From positions 1-22,094 of the forward strand of contig CAYWTX010000115.1 in assembly GCA_964461295.1 (NCBI GenBank): a stretch of 22,094 bases of DNA, given 5' to 3'. The position numbers and the translations under genes were made by a program. Position 1 is the first letter of the stretch. Each line of letters begins with the position of its first letter. The notes beneath the pieces are model-generated. The model worked only from the letters and a program-made list of their open reading frames with translations, did no database searches and was not told the origin of the DNA. Origin of the DNA: CAYWTX01 sp964461295. Its GTDB lineage: Bacteria > Planctomycetota > Phycisphaerae > SM23-33. Shown in pieces: positions 8,307 through 16,109 of the stretch.

Positions 8307-10562
8307 TCATTGCCGGGCTTCTCTCAGGAGTTCGGCCGCGCGGGCGGCACATGGGCTGCCGGGGGCCAGTTCCATGACGCGCTTGAGCACAGCGGCGTTC
8401 TCGCGGATGAAGGCGAGGGCCTTGCCTTGCTCCGCCTGCGGCGACTCCGACTCGCGGAGGACGACCTTCACGGTCAACTCGGCGGGCAATTCGCAATCGG
8501 CGTCGATGGTCGCCTTCACCATCAGCGGGTATCGGCCGGCCGCCAGCGCGAGGGCCCGCTCGGGGCCGAACGGTTGCCCCGCCAGCCAGGCTTGGACGCC
8601 GTCCTTGTCGATGTCGCAGACCAGCGTTCTGGGCGCCGCCAGTTCCACCACGGTGTAGAAGAAGGCCTGGACCCCACGCTTCCTTTGTGTTGCCGCCAGC
8701 AGGTCCAGCCCGGCGGCGGAAGCCACCTGGCGGTCGGCTGCCGCGAACGCGCACGTTGTGCCGCCGAAGGCGACCTTGGTCCCTCGGCTGGGCTGAGCGG
8801 CCGCGCAGCCGCCAAGCGATTCCAGGGCGTCCTTGCCCGCCCCGATCTCGAACGGTCCGGCGAAGAGCCACTGTTCGGGCATCTTGTCCTTGTCCAGCTT
8901 GACGACAGGCACGCCGGCGCCCGGTTTGGAGTCCTTCGGTGCGGCCACTTCCTGAAGCGTGCGCTTCTTCAGGCTCGTGGGGAAGTTCGACAGCAGCGTG
9001 CGGGCCTGAACGTCCTTCTCGTACCTGGCCCCCTCCTCGCCCTTGCGGGCAATGCACATCATCGCGTCGTAGGTGCGCAGGTACAGCCTCTCGGCGTCGA
9101 AGACGGGGCTGGCGTGCATCTTCTCGAACTCGCTGACGGCCAGGAGCAGCGGCTTGCGGCCGGGCTCCAGGACCGACGCCGTCCTGCCGGAGAACAGGAA
9201 CACGTACTTGCCCGCGGAGGCCGACGTGGGGTAGTCGGGCGTGTCTTTGGGGACCTTCGTGGCCAGCATCTGCCGGAAGACCTGCCGGCCGTCGCTGGCG
9301 TCGTGCACGGTCGCCCAGGTGCTGGACCAACTGGGCTCTTCCAGGCTGTGGACATAGAGCAGCCCGTCGTGGTGCACCGCCCCGCCCATCGTCTTGGGCG
9401 AACCGGGCGCCGTCCAGAGGACCTTCGGCTCGACGCTGTCGCGCGACTGCATCGTGAGTTCCAGCAGGCAGAGGCGGCGTTCGTGGGGGAACAGCACCCG
9501 CTGGCCCAGCGGGAAGGGCGATCCGAACGTGCACCGCACGCCGACGAAGGGATTCAGCAACTTGCCGTCTTCCGCCCGGATCAGGTGGCCTTCGGACCCC
9601 AGGATGACGTCCATCTTCTCGCTGCCATGCGTGAGCGTCAGGCCCATGGGGCTGGCGGCCCCGCCGTAGCCGCCGGCGTTGAGCGGGCCGATGTCCCATA
9701 GAATCTCGCCGGTCTGGGCGTTCAGGCCAACCATCCAGTGCTTGAACTTCTGGTTGGGATTGGGCGGGATGGTTCCCGGCGGAACCTTGTTCTTGCTGTT
9801 CTGCTCCCAGTAGGCAGTGGTCCCCCCTTCGCAGAGCAGGACGTTGCCGATCAGGACGGGCGACGGGACGTTCATCGGGTGATCCGTGCCCTGCAAGTGC
9901 GTCGAGACGGCCCACGTGCGGTACCCCTCCAGATCGAAGCAGGCGGCCGAAGCGCCGTTCTTCACCCAGATGCGCCTGCCGTCGGACACCGGCGTGGGCA
10001 TCGAACTGCCGGAGAACTGGCCGTAGGCGAACTTCCGCCGCGACCAAGGCACGGCGGCAGCCGCGGCGGCGGTCGACTGGGACGTCGCCGAGGCCGGCTG
10101 GCTGGCCGGGGCCGCCGCGCCGACGATCTCGGCCAGCTTGGCCGGGTCGCGAACGGGCTGGTCGTCCCCGCCGTCATTCATCCAGAGGATCTCGCCGGTC
10201 ATCTTGTCCATGCAGACCAGCGTTCGCGGCTCGACGGTCGTAAAGACCTTTCCGCCGACCACGACCGGGGTGGAACAGGAGAATTGCCTCAGCGGCACGC
10301 GCCACAGGATGTTGATGCCCTTCTCGACGTGCCAGGCGGTGACGGGGTCGGCGCCGTCGTAGCACCCCGTCCGGTCGCCGCGCCAGCCCACCGGACGTTG
10401 CGGAGTTGGACGGAAGTCCTTGTGTCCCAATGGGACCGTCGCCAAGTTGGGCGGCTGGCCTTGCGCCTGGGCGATGGCTGTGCCGGCGTGAAGTGCGGCC
10501 GCCGCCACCAGGCTCACAAGCGAGGATCGCGCAGCCCAACCCGTGGAAGTCATGAATCGCAT
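8307..10562 (-). CDS. secreted PQQ-like beta-propeller protein with C-terminal accessory domain
   Basis: 751 residues from ATG 10560-10562. A GTG seven codons upstream is possible, but AAGGAG (10569-10574) sits 6 nt before the ATG and decides the start. Signal peptide with likely cleavage near AQA-QG (about residue 33). Propeller motifs include 'DKMTGEILW' (119-127) and 'NAQTGEILWDIG'. A low-complexity Ala/Pro/Ser/Thr linker occupies about 149-170. After the propeller, about residues 565-690 form a separate domain starting 'QWLFAGPF' and including 'YTVVELAAPRTLVCDIDKDG' and 'ALALAAGRYPLMVKA'; the lyase-like protein at 17961-21074 has a matching module starting 'TWLHAGPF'. The C-terminus is helical and ends 'CAARAAELLREARQ'. 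It is a paralogue of the truncated gene at the left edge. Monocistronic, divergent from the oxidoreductase. Function unknown. Confidence 0.8.
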   Translation of the reverse strand: MRFMTSTGWAARSSLVSLVAAAALHAGTAIAQAQGQPPNLATVPLGHKDFRPTPQRPVGWRGDRTGCYDGADPVTAWHVEKGINILWRVPLRQFSCSTPVVVGGKVFTTVEPRTLVCMDKMTGEILWMNDGGDDQPVRDPAKLAEIVGAAAPASQPASATSQSTAAAAAAVPWSRRKFAYGQFSGSSMPTPVSDGRRIWVKNGASAACFDLEGYRTWAVSTHLQGTDHPMNVPSPVLIGNVLLCEGGTTAYWEQNSKNKVPPGTIPPNPNQKFKHWMVGLNAQTGEILWDIGPLNAGGYGGAASPMGLTLTHGSEKMDVILGSEGHLIRAEDGKLLNPFVGVRCTFGSPFPLGQRVLFPHERRLCLLELTMQSRDSVEPKVLWTAPGSPKTMGGAVHHDGLLYVHSLEEPSWSSTWATVHDASDGRQVFRQMLATKVPKDTPDYPTSASAGKYVFLFSGRTASVLEPGRKPLLLAVSEFEKMHASPVFDAERLYLRTYDAMMCIARKGEEGARYEKDVQARTLLSNFPTSLKKRTLQEVAAPKDSKPGAGVPVVKLDKDKMPEQWLFAGPFEIGAGKDALESLGGCAAAQPSRGTKVAFGGTTCAFAAADRQVASAAGLDLLAATQRKRGVQAFFYTVVELAAPRTLVCDIDKDGVQAWLAGQPFGPERALALAAGRYPLMVKATIDADCELPAELTVKVVLRESESPQAEQGKALAFIRENAAVLKRVMELAPGSPCAARAAELLREARQ

Positions 10563-10568
10563 CGAAGG

Positions 10569-10574
10569 CTCCTT
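10569..10574 (-). promoter_or_regulatory. Shine-Dalgarno AAGGAG deciding the start at 10562
   Basis: Perfect AAGGAG on the minus strand, 6 nt before ATG. The alternative GTG start at 10583 lies upstream of this site and so would not use it. Confidence 0.6.
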
Positions 10575-10716
10575 GGGGTGCACTCAAGCATACAGCGCGT
10601 CACAGCCTCTCCGGGACCCGCGGAACTGAGGAAGGCAGCCGCATGCCGAGCGCCGCGCGGCTCCATCAGGTCTAATGCGCGCCGAAGGCGGCGGGTTCGG
10701 ATGGATGCCTCGCCTG

Positions 10717-10745
10717 TTGAGTTCGGACATTGAGGCCCGTATGAT
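10717..10745 (+). promoter_or_regulatory. candidate sigma70 promoter of the oxidoreductase gene
   Basis: TTGAGT (10717-10722), a 17-nt spacer, then TATGAT (10740-10745): 4/6 and 5/6 consensus matches at ideal spacing. The 5' untranslated region would be about 38 nt and includes AAGGAG at 10779-10784. Confidence 0.45.
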
Positions 10746-10789
10746 CGCGCGGTCAACGCCCTGCCGGGCTGTAGAGACAAGGAGTGACG

Positions 10790-12070
10790 ATGGACAAGGT
10801 TCGGATGGGTTTTGTCGGGCTGGGCAACCGCGGCACGCAGTTGCTGGATTGCTTCCTGAAGAACGAGAACTGCCGGGTGGTGGCGTTGTGCGACGTGTAC
10901 AGGCCCTACACGACGCGCAATGCCGACGAGATCGATCCCGCCTACAAGAGCATCGGCAAGGTTCCGCCGATGGGCGAGAACCTGGGCCACTGCGCGCGGT
11001 ACTCCGATTTCCGCCAGTTGCTGGCAAGCGCCGACGTCGACGCGGTGGTTGTGGCGACGCCCGACCACTGGCACGCCGTCCAGACCATCGCCGCGCTGCG
11101 GGCCGGCAAGGACGTCTTCGTCGAGAAGCCCCTGACGATCACCGTTCGCGAAGGCCGGCGGATGGTCGAGGTGCTCAACGAGACCGACCGCATCGCCGGC
11201 GTCTGCCTCAACCGCCGCGGCTCGTCGATCTACCGCAAGTGCGTGGACATGGTCCGCGCGGGCAGGATCGGCGACGTCAAGGCGGGCTACGCCTCCCACA
11301 GCAGCGACATGTTCCCCGACGGCATCGGGCGCCAAGGCCCGGCCAGGCCGCCGGCGGACCTCGATTGGGACATGTGGCTGGGCCCCCGGCCGGCGAGACC
11401 GTACCAGTACAACCTCGCCCCGTACTTCTTCCGTTGGTGGAGCGATTACTCCTCGCAGATGGGCAACTGGGGCGTCCATTTCATGGACGCGATCCGGTGG
11501 ATGACCAACCAGGTGGCGCCGGCGGCGGTCACCGCGGTCGGCTCGACGACGAGCGTTCGCGACGACCGCACCATCCCGGACACGATGGCCGTGCTGTTCG
11601 AGATGCCCTCGGGCATGATCATCCATTTCGACGTGAACGAGGCGTCCGGCGGGCTGCGTCCCCCGGCCGGCGAACTGATGATCTGCGGCACCCAGGGCAC
11701 GCTGATGGTCGATGAGAACGGCTATACCATCAAGCCGACCCGCCCCGGGCAGTTCCAGAAGTGGAAGCCCTCCATCGAGGAGGAGTCCGGCGAGGTCGGC
11801 GGCGACGCGCGATACGGGGACCTGAACACCAAGGAAGACACCACGCAGAACCTGGTCGACAACTTCCTGGAGTGTGTTCGGACGCGCCGGCAGCCGTACT
11901 GCTCGCTGGAGGACGGCCAGCGCTCGACGACGTTTGCCCACCTGGCGAACATCTCGCTACGGCTCAAGCGTCGCATCGAGTGGGATGCCCAGGCCGAGCG
12001 CATCACCAACATTCCCGAGGCGAACGAGCTGCTGCACTACGAGTACCGGAAGCCCTGGTCGCTGGACTGA
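10790..12070 (+). CDS. Gfo/Idh/MocA-family NAD(P)-dependent oxidoreductase
   Basis: 426 residues. The family oxidises or reduces sugars, inositols and related polyols with NAD(P). The N-terminal Rossmann fold shows 'GFVGLGNRG' (nucleotide loop, residues 7-15), 'VVVATPDHWHAVQTIAALRAGKDVFVEKPL' with the diagnostic Glu112-Lys113-Pro114. The C-terminal half has 'DLDWDMWLGPRPARPYQYN' and 'QMGNWGVHFMDAIRWM', where the conserved His/Asp of the GxHxxD block sits. No signal peptide, so cytoplasmic, unlike many twin-arginine-exported planctomycete relatives. ATG 10790 is chosen because AAGGAG (10779-10784) lies 5 nt before it; the in-frame GTG at 10784 overlaps that site. The stop codon TGA directly touches an inverted-repeat element. 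The exact substrate cannot be read from the sequence. Confidence 0.9.
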   Translation: MDKVRMGFVGLGNRGTQLLDCFLKNENCRVVALCDVYRPYTTRNADEIDPAYKSIGKVPPMGENLGHCARYSDFRQLLASADVDAVVVATPDHWHAVQTIAALRAGKDVFVEKPLTITVREGRRMVEVLNETDRIAGVCLNRRGSSIYRKCVDMVRAGRIGDVKAGYASHSSDMFPDGIGRQGPARPPADLDWDMWLGPRPARPYQYNLAPYFFRWWSDYSSQMGNWGVHFMDAIRWMTNQVAPAAVTAVGSTTSVRDDRTIPDTMAVLFEMPSGMIIHFDVNEASGGLRPPAGELMICGTQGTLMVDENGYTIKPTRPGQFQKWKPSIEEESGEVGGDARYGDLNTKEDTTQNLVDNFLECVRTRRQPYCSLEDGQRSTTFAHLANISLRLKRRIEWDAQAERITNIPEANELLHYEYRKPWSLD

Positions 12071-12247
12071 GAGCTTGTGAAAGAATCGCAGGAGCGGCCT
12101 CGTCCCTCTTCGCCCGGAAGGGGCGATAGGGATTTGGCCGGGGGCGTAAGCCCCCGGTATGCAAGCAATTAAGCATGGAGCCCCGAAGGGGCGAAAGAAA
12201 GCGTCCTGAGCGGGCAGATCCGCGAGTTTCGATTCTTTCACAAGCTC
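12071..12247 (+). repeat. inverted-repeat element, copy 1 (MITE-like)
   Basis: Perfect 18-bp terminal inverted repeats, GAGCTTGTGAAAGAATCG (12071-12088) and its complement (12230-12247), bound a 177-bp non-coding element. TGA flanks both ends (12068-12070, the stop codon of the upstream gene, and 12248-12250), either as a 3-bp target duplication or as part of the element. Inside are three small hairpins: CGCCC/GGGCG (12111-12125), an 8-bp stem with a GTAA loop (12138-12157; GNRA-type in RNA) and GCCCC-GAA-GGGGC (12180-12192). Copy 2 at 21227-21415 is the same family in reverse orientation. No transposase is in the window, so it would be non-autonomous; a role as a 3'-end or terminator structure is also possible. 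Confidence 0.8.
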
Positions 12248-12331
12248 TGACCCCCTCCACGCCGCGCCGGCTTCGCTGCCGCAAGGAACGTCGTTCTCCC
12301 CGTGCCCCGGCCGCGGTAGGATAGGACCGCT

Positions 12332-14110
12332 ATGGCAGGCGAAACCGCCGGCACCATCTTCGAGCCCGCCCTGGGCGGGCTGCTGCGGCCCCGCAAGCAG
12401 TGGCACGCCTGGCTGTCGGTGGGCGTCAGCTTCGTCATCTTCGCGGCCGTGAACGTCTTCTGGCGGTATCTCGGCACGGGGGCGCTGGCGGATCTCCGCC
12501 CCAGTTCGTACTACCAGGACCTCACGATCCCGCTGGGCGAGGTCTTCCTGTACCCGCTGAGCGTGCTGGCCCATCCCTGGATGCTGCTGGTGCTGGGTGT
12601 GCTGCTGGGGTTGCTGGTCCTGGTGCCGGTGGTGATTTCGGTGCTGTATCGCCCGGCCGTGGGCGGGGCGTTCGCCGCGGCGGTGCTGCTGCTGGGGCAC
12701 GCGCCGATGCTGGCCCTGGCGGGCGCGGCCGGATGCGCGCTGGGCGGACGGTGGCGGCTTCGGCACGAGATGTCGTTCCTGGCGATGCTGCTGGGGCTGC
12801 TGCCGAGCGCGGCGTACCTGCTGCTGTCGGGGATGACCGGCACGGGCGGCGAAGCGGTGCTGCCGCTGCAGCGCTGGGCGCTGCACGCGCCGCTGGTGAT
12901 CGCGTTTGTGCTGGCGATCATGCTGGCCGCGGGCGTGCTGGCGCTGGCCAAGGTGACGGGTTTCCGTCCCGGCGTGCTGGCCCCGATGTTGGCGGCGCTG
13001 CTGGGCGGGCCCGTGCTGCTGTTCCACACGCAGGTGGGGCGGGCCGAACTGGACTACTGCCTGCTGGCCGGCACGCTGCAGGGCGGCGAATCGATCTTCG
13101 AGGACGAAGCCCTGGAGCCCTGGCAGCGCCGTGTGCGCGAGCAGGGGCTCACCGGCGGGGCCGTCGAGAACGCCGTGAACGAGGATCTGGCCGATCGCCG
13201 CGACGACCTCGTGCGCCGCTGCGGGGGGTTCCTGGCCCGCCACGTCGCCGGGCCGCGGCGTCCCGCGGTGCTGTGGCTGCGGGCCCAGGCCGCCAGCGTG
13301 CAGGTGGATCAGCCGGCGCTGCGGCACGGGCTGATCCGCTACTCGGCGACGTTCCCGCTGGAGGAATCGGCCGAGGCGTGGGAGGCACTGCGGCGGGAGG
13401 CGCCGGCGGCGGCGCAGGCGGCGCTGGCGGAGTGGCGGCTGGGCGAACTGGCCCTGCGGCGCGGCGGCCTGGCGGGAGACTTGGCCGGCGTAAGCGCCGC
13501 CGCGGCGCAACTGGCCCGCGCGGGCGAGGCGCTGGAGGCGCTGCCGGGCGGCACGGAACGCCCGGGCGCGGCGGGGCCGCAGGTGTTCGTGGCCATGCCC
13601 GACTTCCCCCCGCCGGCGCACTACCAGGCCGCCCTGCGCCAGGTGCGCGAGCTGCTCTGGCTCATCAGTCAGAACCAGGTGCCCACCAACGCCAACGCGG
13701 CCGAGGCGCTGGCGGCCCAGATGAGCCTGAACCCGCGTCGAGCGGACTACCACGAGCGCCTGGCGGCGCTGCTGGGCGACCCTCTTCGCCCCCGCGAGCA
13801 GACCCGCCTGGGCGACAACCTGAAGGTGGCCGTGGCGATGGCGCTGCCGGAGGGCAACGAGCACCAGAAGGCCGAGATGCTGATGCTGATGGCGCGCGAG
13901 GAGCGCCAGGACGCCTCCATCACGGCGAACTTCGAACTGGGCAAGCTGGCGATGCGGACGGCGGAGGCGCCGGCCCCGCGCCAGATGCCGGGCCTCAGGA
14001 AGCCGGAAGAGTACTTCAAGACCGTGCTGGCCGCTCCGCCCAATCCCTACCAGATCGAGGCGGCGGAGTTGCTGGCCTCGCTGGCGGCCAGGGCCAAGAC
14101 GAAGAACTGA
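12332..14110 (+). CDS. six-TM membrane protein with long helical C-terminal domain, function unknown
   Basis: 592 residues; I do not recognise the family. Hydrophobic segments at about 26-47, 80-105, 111-138, 148-166, 184-206 and 214-232 predict six membrane spans. They are followed by about 350 soluble residues rich in Ala, Leu, Glu and Arg, with TPR-like alpha-hairpin texture ('AAALAEWRLGELALRRG', 'DASITANFELGKLAMRTAEA', 'PNPYQIEAAELLASLAARAK'). No enzyme motif is visible. AGGATAGGA ends 5 nt before ATG 12332. The gene lies 27 bp before the first sugar permease and is probably co-transcribed with it, in the place where a solute-binding protein gene would often be found. A role in assembling or coupling the transporter is a guess from position only. 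Confidence 0.65.
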   Translation: MAGETAGTIFEPALGGLLRPRKQWHAWLSVGVSFVIFAAVNVFWRYLGTGALADLRPSSYYQDLTIPLGEVFLYPLSVLAHPWMLLVLGVLLGLLVLVPVVISVLYRPAVGGAFAAAVLLLGHAPMLALAGAAGCALGGRWRLRHEMSFLAMLLGLLPSAAYLLLSGMTGTGGEAVLPLQRWALHAPLVIAFVLAIMLAAGVLALAKVTGFRPGVLAPMLAALLGGPVLLFHTQVGRAELDYCLLAGTLQGGESIFEDEALEPWQRRVREQGLTGGAVENAVNEDLADRRDDLVRRCGGFLARHVAGPRRPAVLWLRAQAASVQVDQPALRHGLIRYSATFPLEESAEAWEALRREAPAAAQAALAEWRLGELALRRGGLAGDLAGVSAAAAQLARAGEALEALPGGTERPGAAGPQVFVAMPDFPPPAHYQAALRQVRELLWLISQNQVPTNANAAEALAAQMSLNPRRADYHERLAALLGDPLRPREQTRLGDNLKVAVAMALPEGNEHQKAEMLMLMAREERQDASITANFELGKLAMRTAEAPAPRQMPGLRKPEEYFKTVLAAPPNPYQIEAAELLASLAARAKTKN

Positions 14111-14120
14111 TGCCAGATGT

Positions 14121-14141
14121 TAAATGATAAATGCTGAATGA
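14121..14141 (+). repeat. A/T-rich heptamer tandem repeat over the permease start
   Basis: Three 7-bp units TAAATGA, TAAATGC, TGAATGA run without a break through the 27-bp gap; the ATG of the permease (14138-14140) is inside the third. Base composition is sharply lower in G+C than the surroundings. Confidence 0.6.
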
Positions 14142-15091
14142 CGGAACAGATGCCTATCACAGTTCGTACGGCGGGGCCCCGGGCGGCGGGCGGACGCGGA
14201 GGCGCCTCGGAGTTCGGCGGCGCCGCCCGCCGCACGGCCGCCGGCCTGGCGTTCCTCAGCCCGTGGCTCATCGGGTTCGCGGCGTTCACGTTGCTGCCCA
14301 TCGGGCTGTCGCTGTACTACAGTTTCTGCGATTACTCGCTGGTGCAGCCGCCCACGTGGGTGGGGCTCGACAACTACCGCGACCTGCTGGGCGACCCGGT
14401 GTTCTGGCAGGCCCTGACCAACACGTTCCAGTACGCGGCGATGGCGATCCCGGCCGCGCTGCTGGTGTCGCTGGGGCTGGCGCTGCTGCTGAACCTCCGC
14501 ATGCCCGGCCAGGCGGTGTTCCGCACGATCATCTTCCTGCCCTCGCTGGTGCCCGTGGTGGCGTCGGCGATGGTCTGGCTGTGGCTGCTGAACGCCGACG
14601 CCGGACTGATCAACGCGGCGCTGCGGATGGCGGGCGTGAAAGGCCCCGGCTGGCTGGTGGACACGCGCTGGGCCCTGCCCTCACTGGCCCTGATGAGCCT
14701 GTGGGGCGTCGGGCACACCGTGGTGATCTACCTGGCCGGCCTCCAGGACGTGCCGGCCGAACTGTACGAGGCGGCCGCCATCGACGGCGCGGGCCCGGCC
14801 CGGAGGCTGTGGCACGTGACGCTGCCGACGATCTCGCCGGTGATCTTCTTCAATCTGGTGATGGCGATCATCGGCACGCTGCAGGTGTTCGCCACGCCGT
14901 TCATCATGACCGGCGGCGGCCCGGCCCGCGCGACGTACTTCTACTCGATGTACCTCTACGACAACGCGTTCAACTACCTGAAAATGGGCTACGCCAGCGC
15001 CATGGCGTGGATCCTGCTGATGATGATTGTCCTCCTGACGGCCCTGGCGTTCTGGACCAGCAAACGATGGGTGCACTACCAGGGACGGTGA
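14138..15091 (+). CDS. sugar ABC transporter permease, MalF/UgpA type
   Basis: 317 residues. Inner-membrane subunit of a carbohydrate importer (CUT1-type). After a ~30-residue cytoplasmic lead rich in Gly/Ala/Arg, six spans are predicted: 'TAAGLAFLSPWLIGFAAFTLLPIGLSLYYSF' is the typical first one. The EAA loop that contacts the ATPase is 'EAAAIDGAGPARRLWHVTLP', starting at Glu211. 'TPFIMTGGGPARATYFYSMYLYDNAF' is characteristic of the MalF/UgpA partner. ATG 14138 has no clear ribosome binding site and lies in a heptamer repeat; ATG 14150 is an alternative. Its partner follows 103 bp downstream. Neither the ATPase nor a solute-binding protein is in the window; a shared MsmX-type ATPase elsewhere would be usual. 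Substrate unknown. Confidence 0.9.
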   Translation: MTEQMPITVRTAGPRAAGGRGGASEFGGAARRTAAGLAFLSPWLIGFAAFTLLPIGLSLYYSFCDYSLVQPPTWVGLDNYRDLLGDPVFWQALTNTFQYAAMAIPAALLVSLGLALLLNLRMPGQAVFRTIIFLPSLVPVVASAMVWLWLLNADAGLINAALRMAGVKGPGWLVDTRWALPSLALMSLWGVGHTVVIYLAGLQDVPAELYEAAAIDGAGPARRLWHVTLPTISPVIFFNLVMAIIGTLQVFATPFIMTGGGPARATYFYSMYLYDNAFNYLKMGYASAMAWILLMMIVLLTALAFWTSKRWVHYQGR

Positions 15092-15143
15092 GAAAGAAAC
15101 AAAACAACCCAGGACGGGAACGACGACGAGGACGAGTTTAGCG

Positions 15144-15159
15144 GCTGAGCTTGCTCAGC
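15144..15159 (+). other. hairpin between the two permease genes
   Basis: GCTGAGC (15144-15150) and GCTCAGC (15153-15159) are perfect complements separated by TT; the closing pair must open to form a loop. It sits in the 103-bp gap and could tune expression or stability of the second permease message. Confidence 0.35.
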
Positions 15160-15169
15160 GCGTCCGGTT

Positions 15170-15190
15170 CGACACCCGACACCCGACACT
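15170..15190 (+). repeat. G/C-rich heptamer tandem repeat before the second permease
   Basis: Three 7-bp units CGACACC, CGACACC, CGACACT end 4 nt before ATG 15195, exactly where a ribosome binding site would be expected. Confidence 0.6.
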
Positions 15191-15194
15191 TTGT

Positions 15195-16052
15195 ATGTCC
15201 GCGAGACGTGCGACATCCCGCTGGTTGCTGCTGCTCCCGATGCTCCTCATCTGCGCCGGGTTCCTGCTGCCGTTTATCTGGATGATCTCCACCAGCCTCA
15301 AGACGGCCGACACGATGATGGAGTTCCCGCCGAACCTGGTTCCCCGTCCGCCGGCGCCGGAGAACTACCAGGCTGTGCTCACGCACGAGAAGTTCGACTT
15401 CGCCTTGTACACGCGGAACACGCTGATCGTGGCCGCCCTGGCCGTGGCGGGCACGACGCTGTCCAGCGCGCTGGTGGCCTACGGGTTCGCCAAGGTGCGC
15501 TTCCGCGGGCGCGGGCTGCTGTTCGCCCTCATGCTGGGCACCATGATGGTGCCTTTCCCCGTGACCATGGTGTCGCTGTTCGCCATCTTCCGCTGGCTGG
15601 GCGACAACTCGGGCATGGCGTGGCTGGGGACGTTCAAGCCGCTGTGGGTGCCCGCCTGGTTCGGCTCGGCGTTCAACATCTTCCTGCTGCGGCAGTTCTT
15701 CATCACGATCCCCGATGAGCTGTCGGAGGCGGCTCGCCTGGACGGCTGCTCGGAGTGGGGGATCTTCTGGCGCGTGATCGTGCCGCTGAGCAAGCCCGCC
15801 CTGTCGGTGGTGGCCCTGTTCACGTTCATGTGGGCGTGGAACGACTTCCTGGGCCCGCTGGTCTACCTCCAGCGCCCCGAGCAATACACCCTGGCGCTGG
15901 GCCTGCAGACGTTCCAGTCGCAGCACGGCGGGACGCAATGGAACCTGCTGATGGCCGCGTCGCTGATGGTGATCACCCCGGTGATCGTGCTGTTCTTCCT
16001 GACGCAGCGGACGTTCATCCAGGGCATCGCGACGACCGGCGTGAAGGGATGA
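15195..16052 (+). CDS. sugar ABC transporter permease, MalG/UgpE type
   Basis: 285 residues, second membrane subunit of the CUT1-type importer. Six spans; the first is 'WLLLLPMLLICAGFLLPFIWMISTSLK', the usual MalG opening. 'NYQAVLTHEKFDFALYTRNTLIVAALAV' follows in the expected place. The EAA loop is 'EAARLDGCSEWGIFWRVIVPLSKPALS', starting at Glu178. The C-terminus 'FFLTQRTFIQGIATTGVKG' is the common ending of this subfamily. ATG 15195 is the best start by homology-like length, but no Shine-Dalgarno precedes it; heptamer repeats fill that position. It faces the dehydrogenase gene tail-to-tail with 57 bp between. Confidence 0.9.
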   Translation: MSARRATSRWLLLLPMLLICAGFLLPFIWMISTSLKTADTMMEFPPNLVPRPPAPENYQAVLTHEKFDFALYTRNTLIVAALAVAGTTLSSALVAYGFAKVRFRGRGLLFALMLGTMMVPFPVTMVSLFAIFRWLGDNSGMAWLGTFKPLWVPAWFGSAFNIFLLRQFFITIPDELSEAARLDGCSEWGIFWRVIVPLSKPALSVVALFTFMWAWNDFLGPLVYLQRPEQYTLALGLQTFQSQHGGTQWNLLMAASLMVITPVIVLFFLTQRTFIQGIATTGVKG

Positions 16053-16083
16053 CGCCCTTGGGGGGCCAGGAATCGGCATCTGT

Positions 16084-16101
16084 CCGATCCGACCGATCCG
16101 A
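16084..16101. repeat. 9-bp tandem repeat between convergent genes
   Basis: CCGATCCGA occurs twice head-to-tail in the 57-bp gap between the permease and dehydrogenase 3' ends. Confidence 0.5.
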
Positions 16102-16109
16102 CCCATGCA

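Noticed and set aside
8244..9701. 485-codon plus-strand frame opposite the 751-residue PQQ-like gene
   Set aside because: No family features; the minus-strand protein has a signal peptide, Shine-Dalgarno and propeller motifs.
4134..10562. Calling the propeller proteins PQQ-dependent dehydrogenases
   Set aside because: No catalytic or calcium/PQQ-binding residues or haem motifs of quinoprotein dehydrogenases could be recognised; only the propeller repeat pattern is present.
13480..13500. CTTGGCCGGCGTAAGCGCCG in the six-TM gene as a third repeat-element copy
   Set aside because: It resembles only the inner hairpin, lacks the terminal repeats and is in coding sequence; chance resemblance is likely.
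11957..13864. 635-codon minus-strand frame opposite the six-TM gene
   Set aside because: Composition is Arg/Gln/His-rich shadow sequence with no domain; the plus strand has membrane spans and a ribosome binding site.
15170..15190. Tandem heptamers as a possible CRISPR array
   Set aside because: Units are 7 bp with no spacers and no cas gene nearby.
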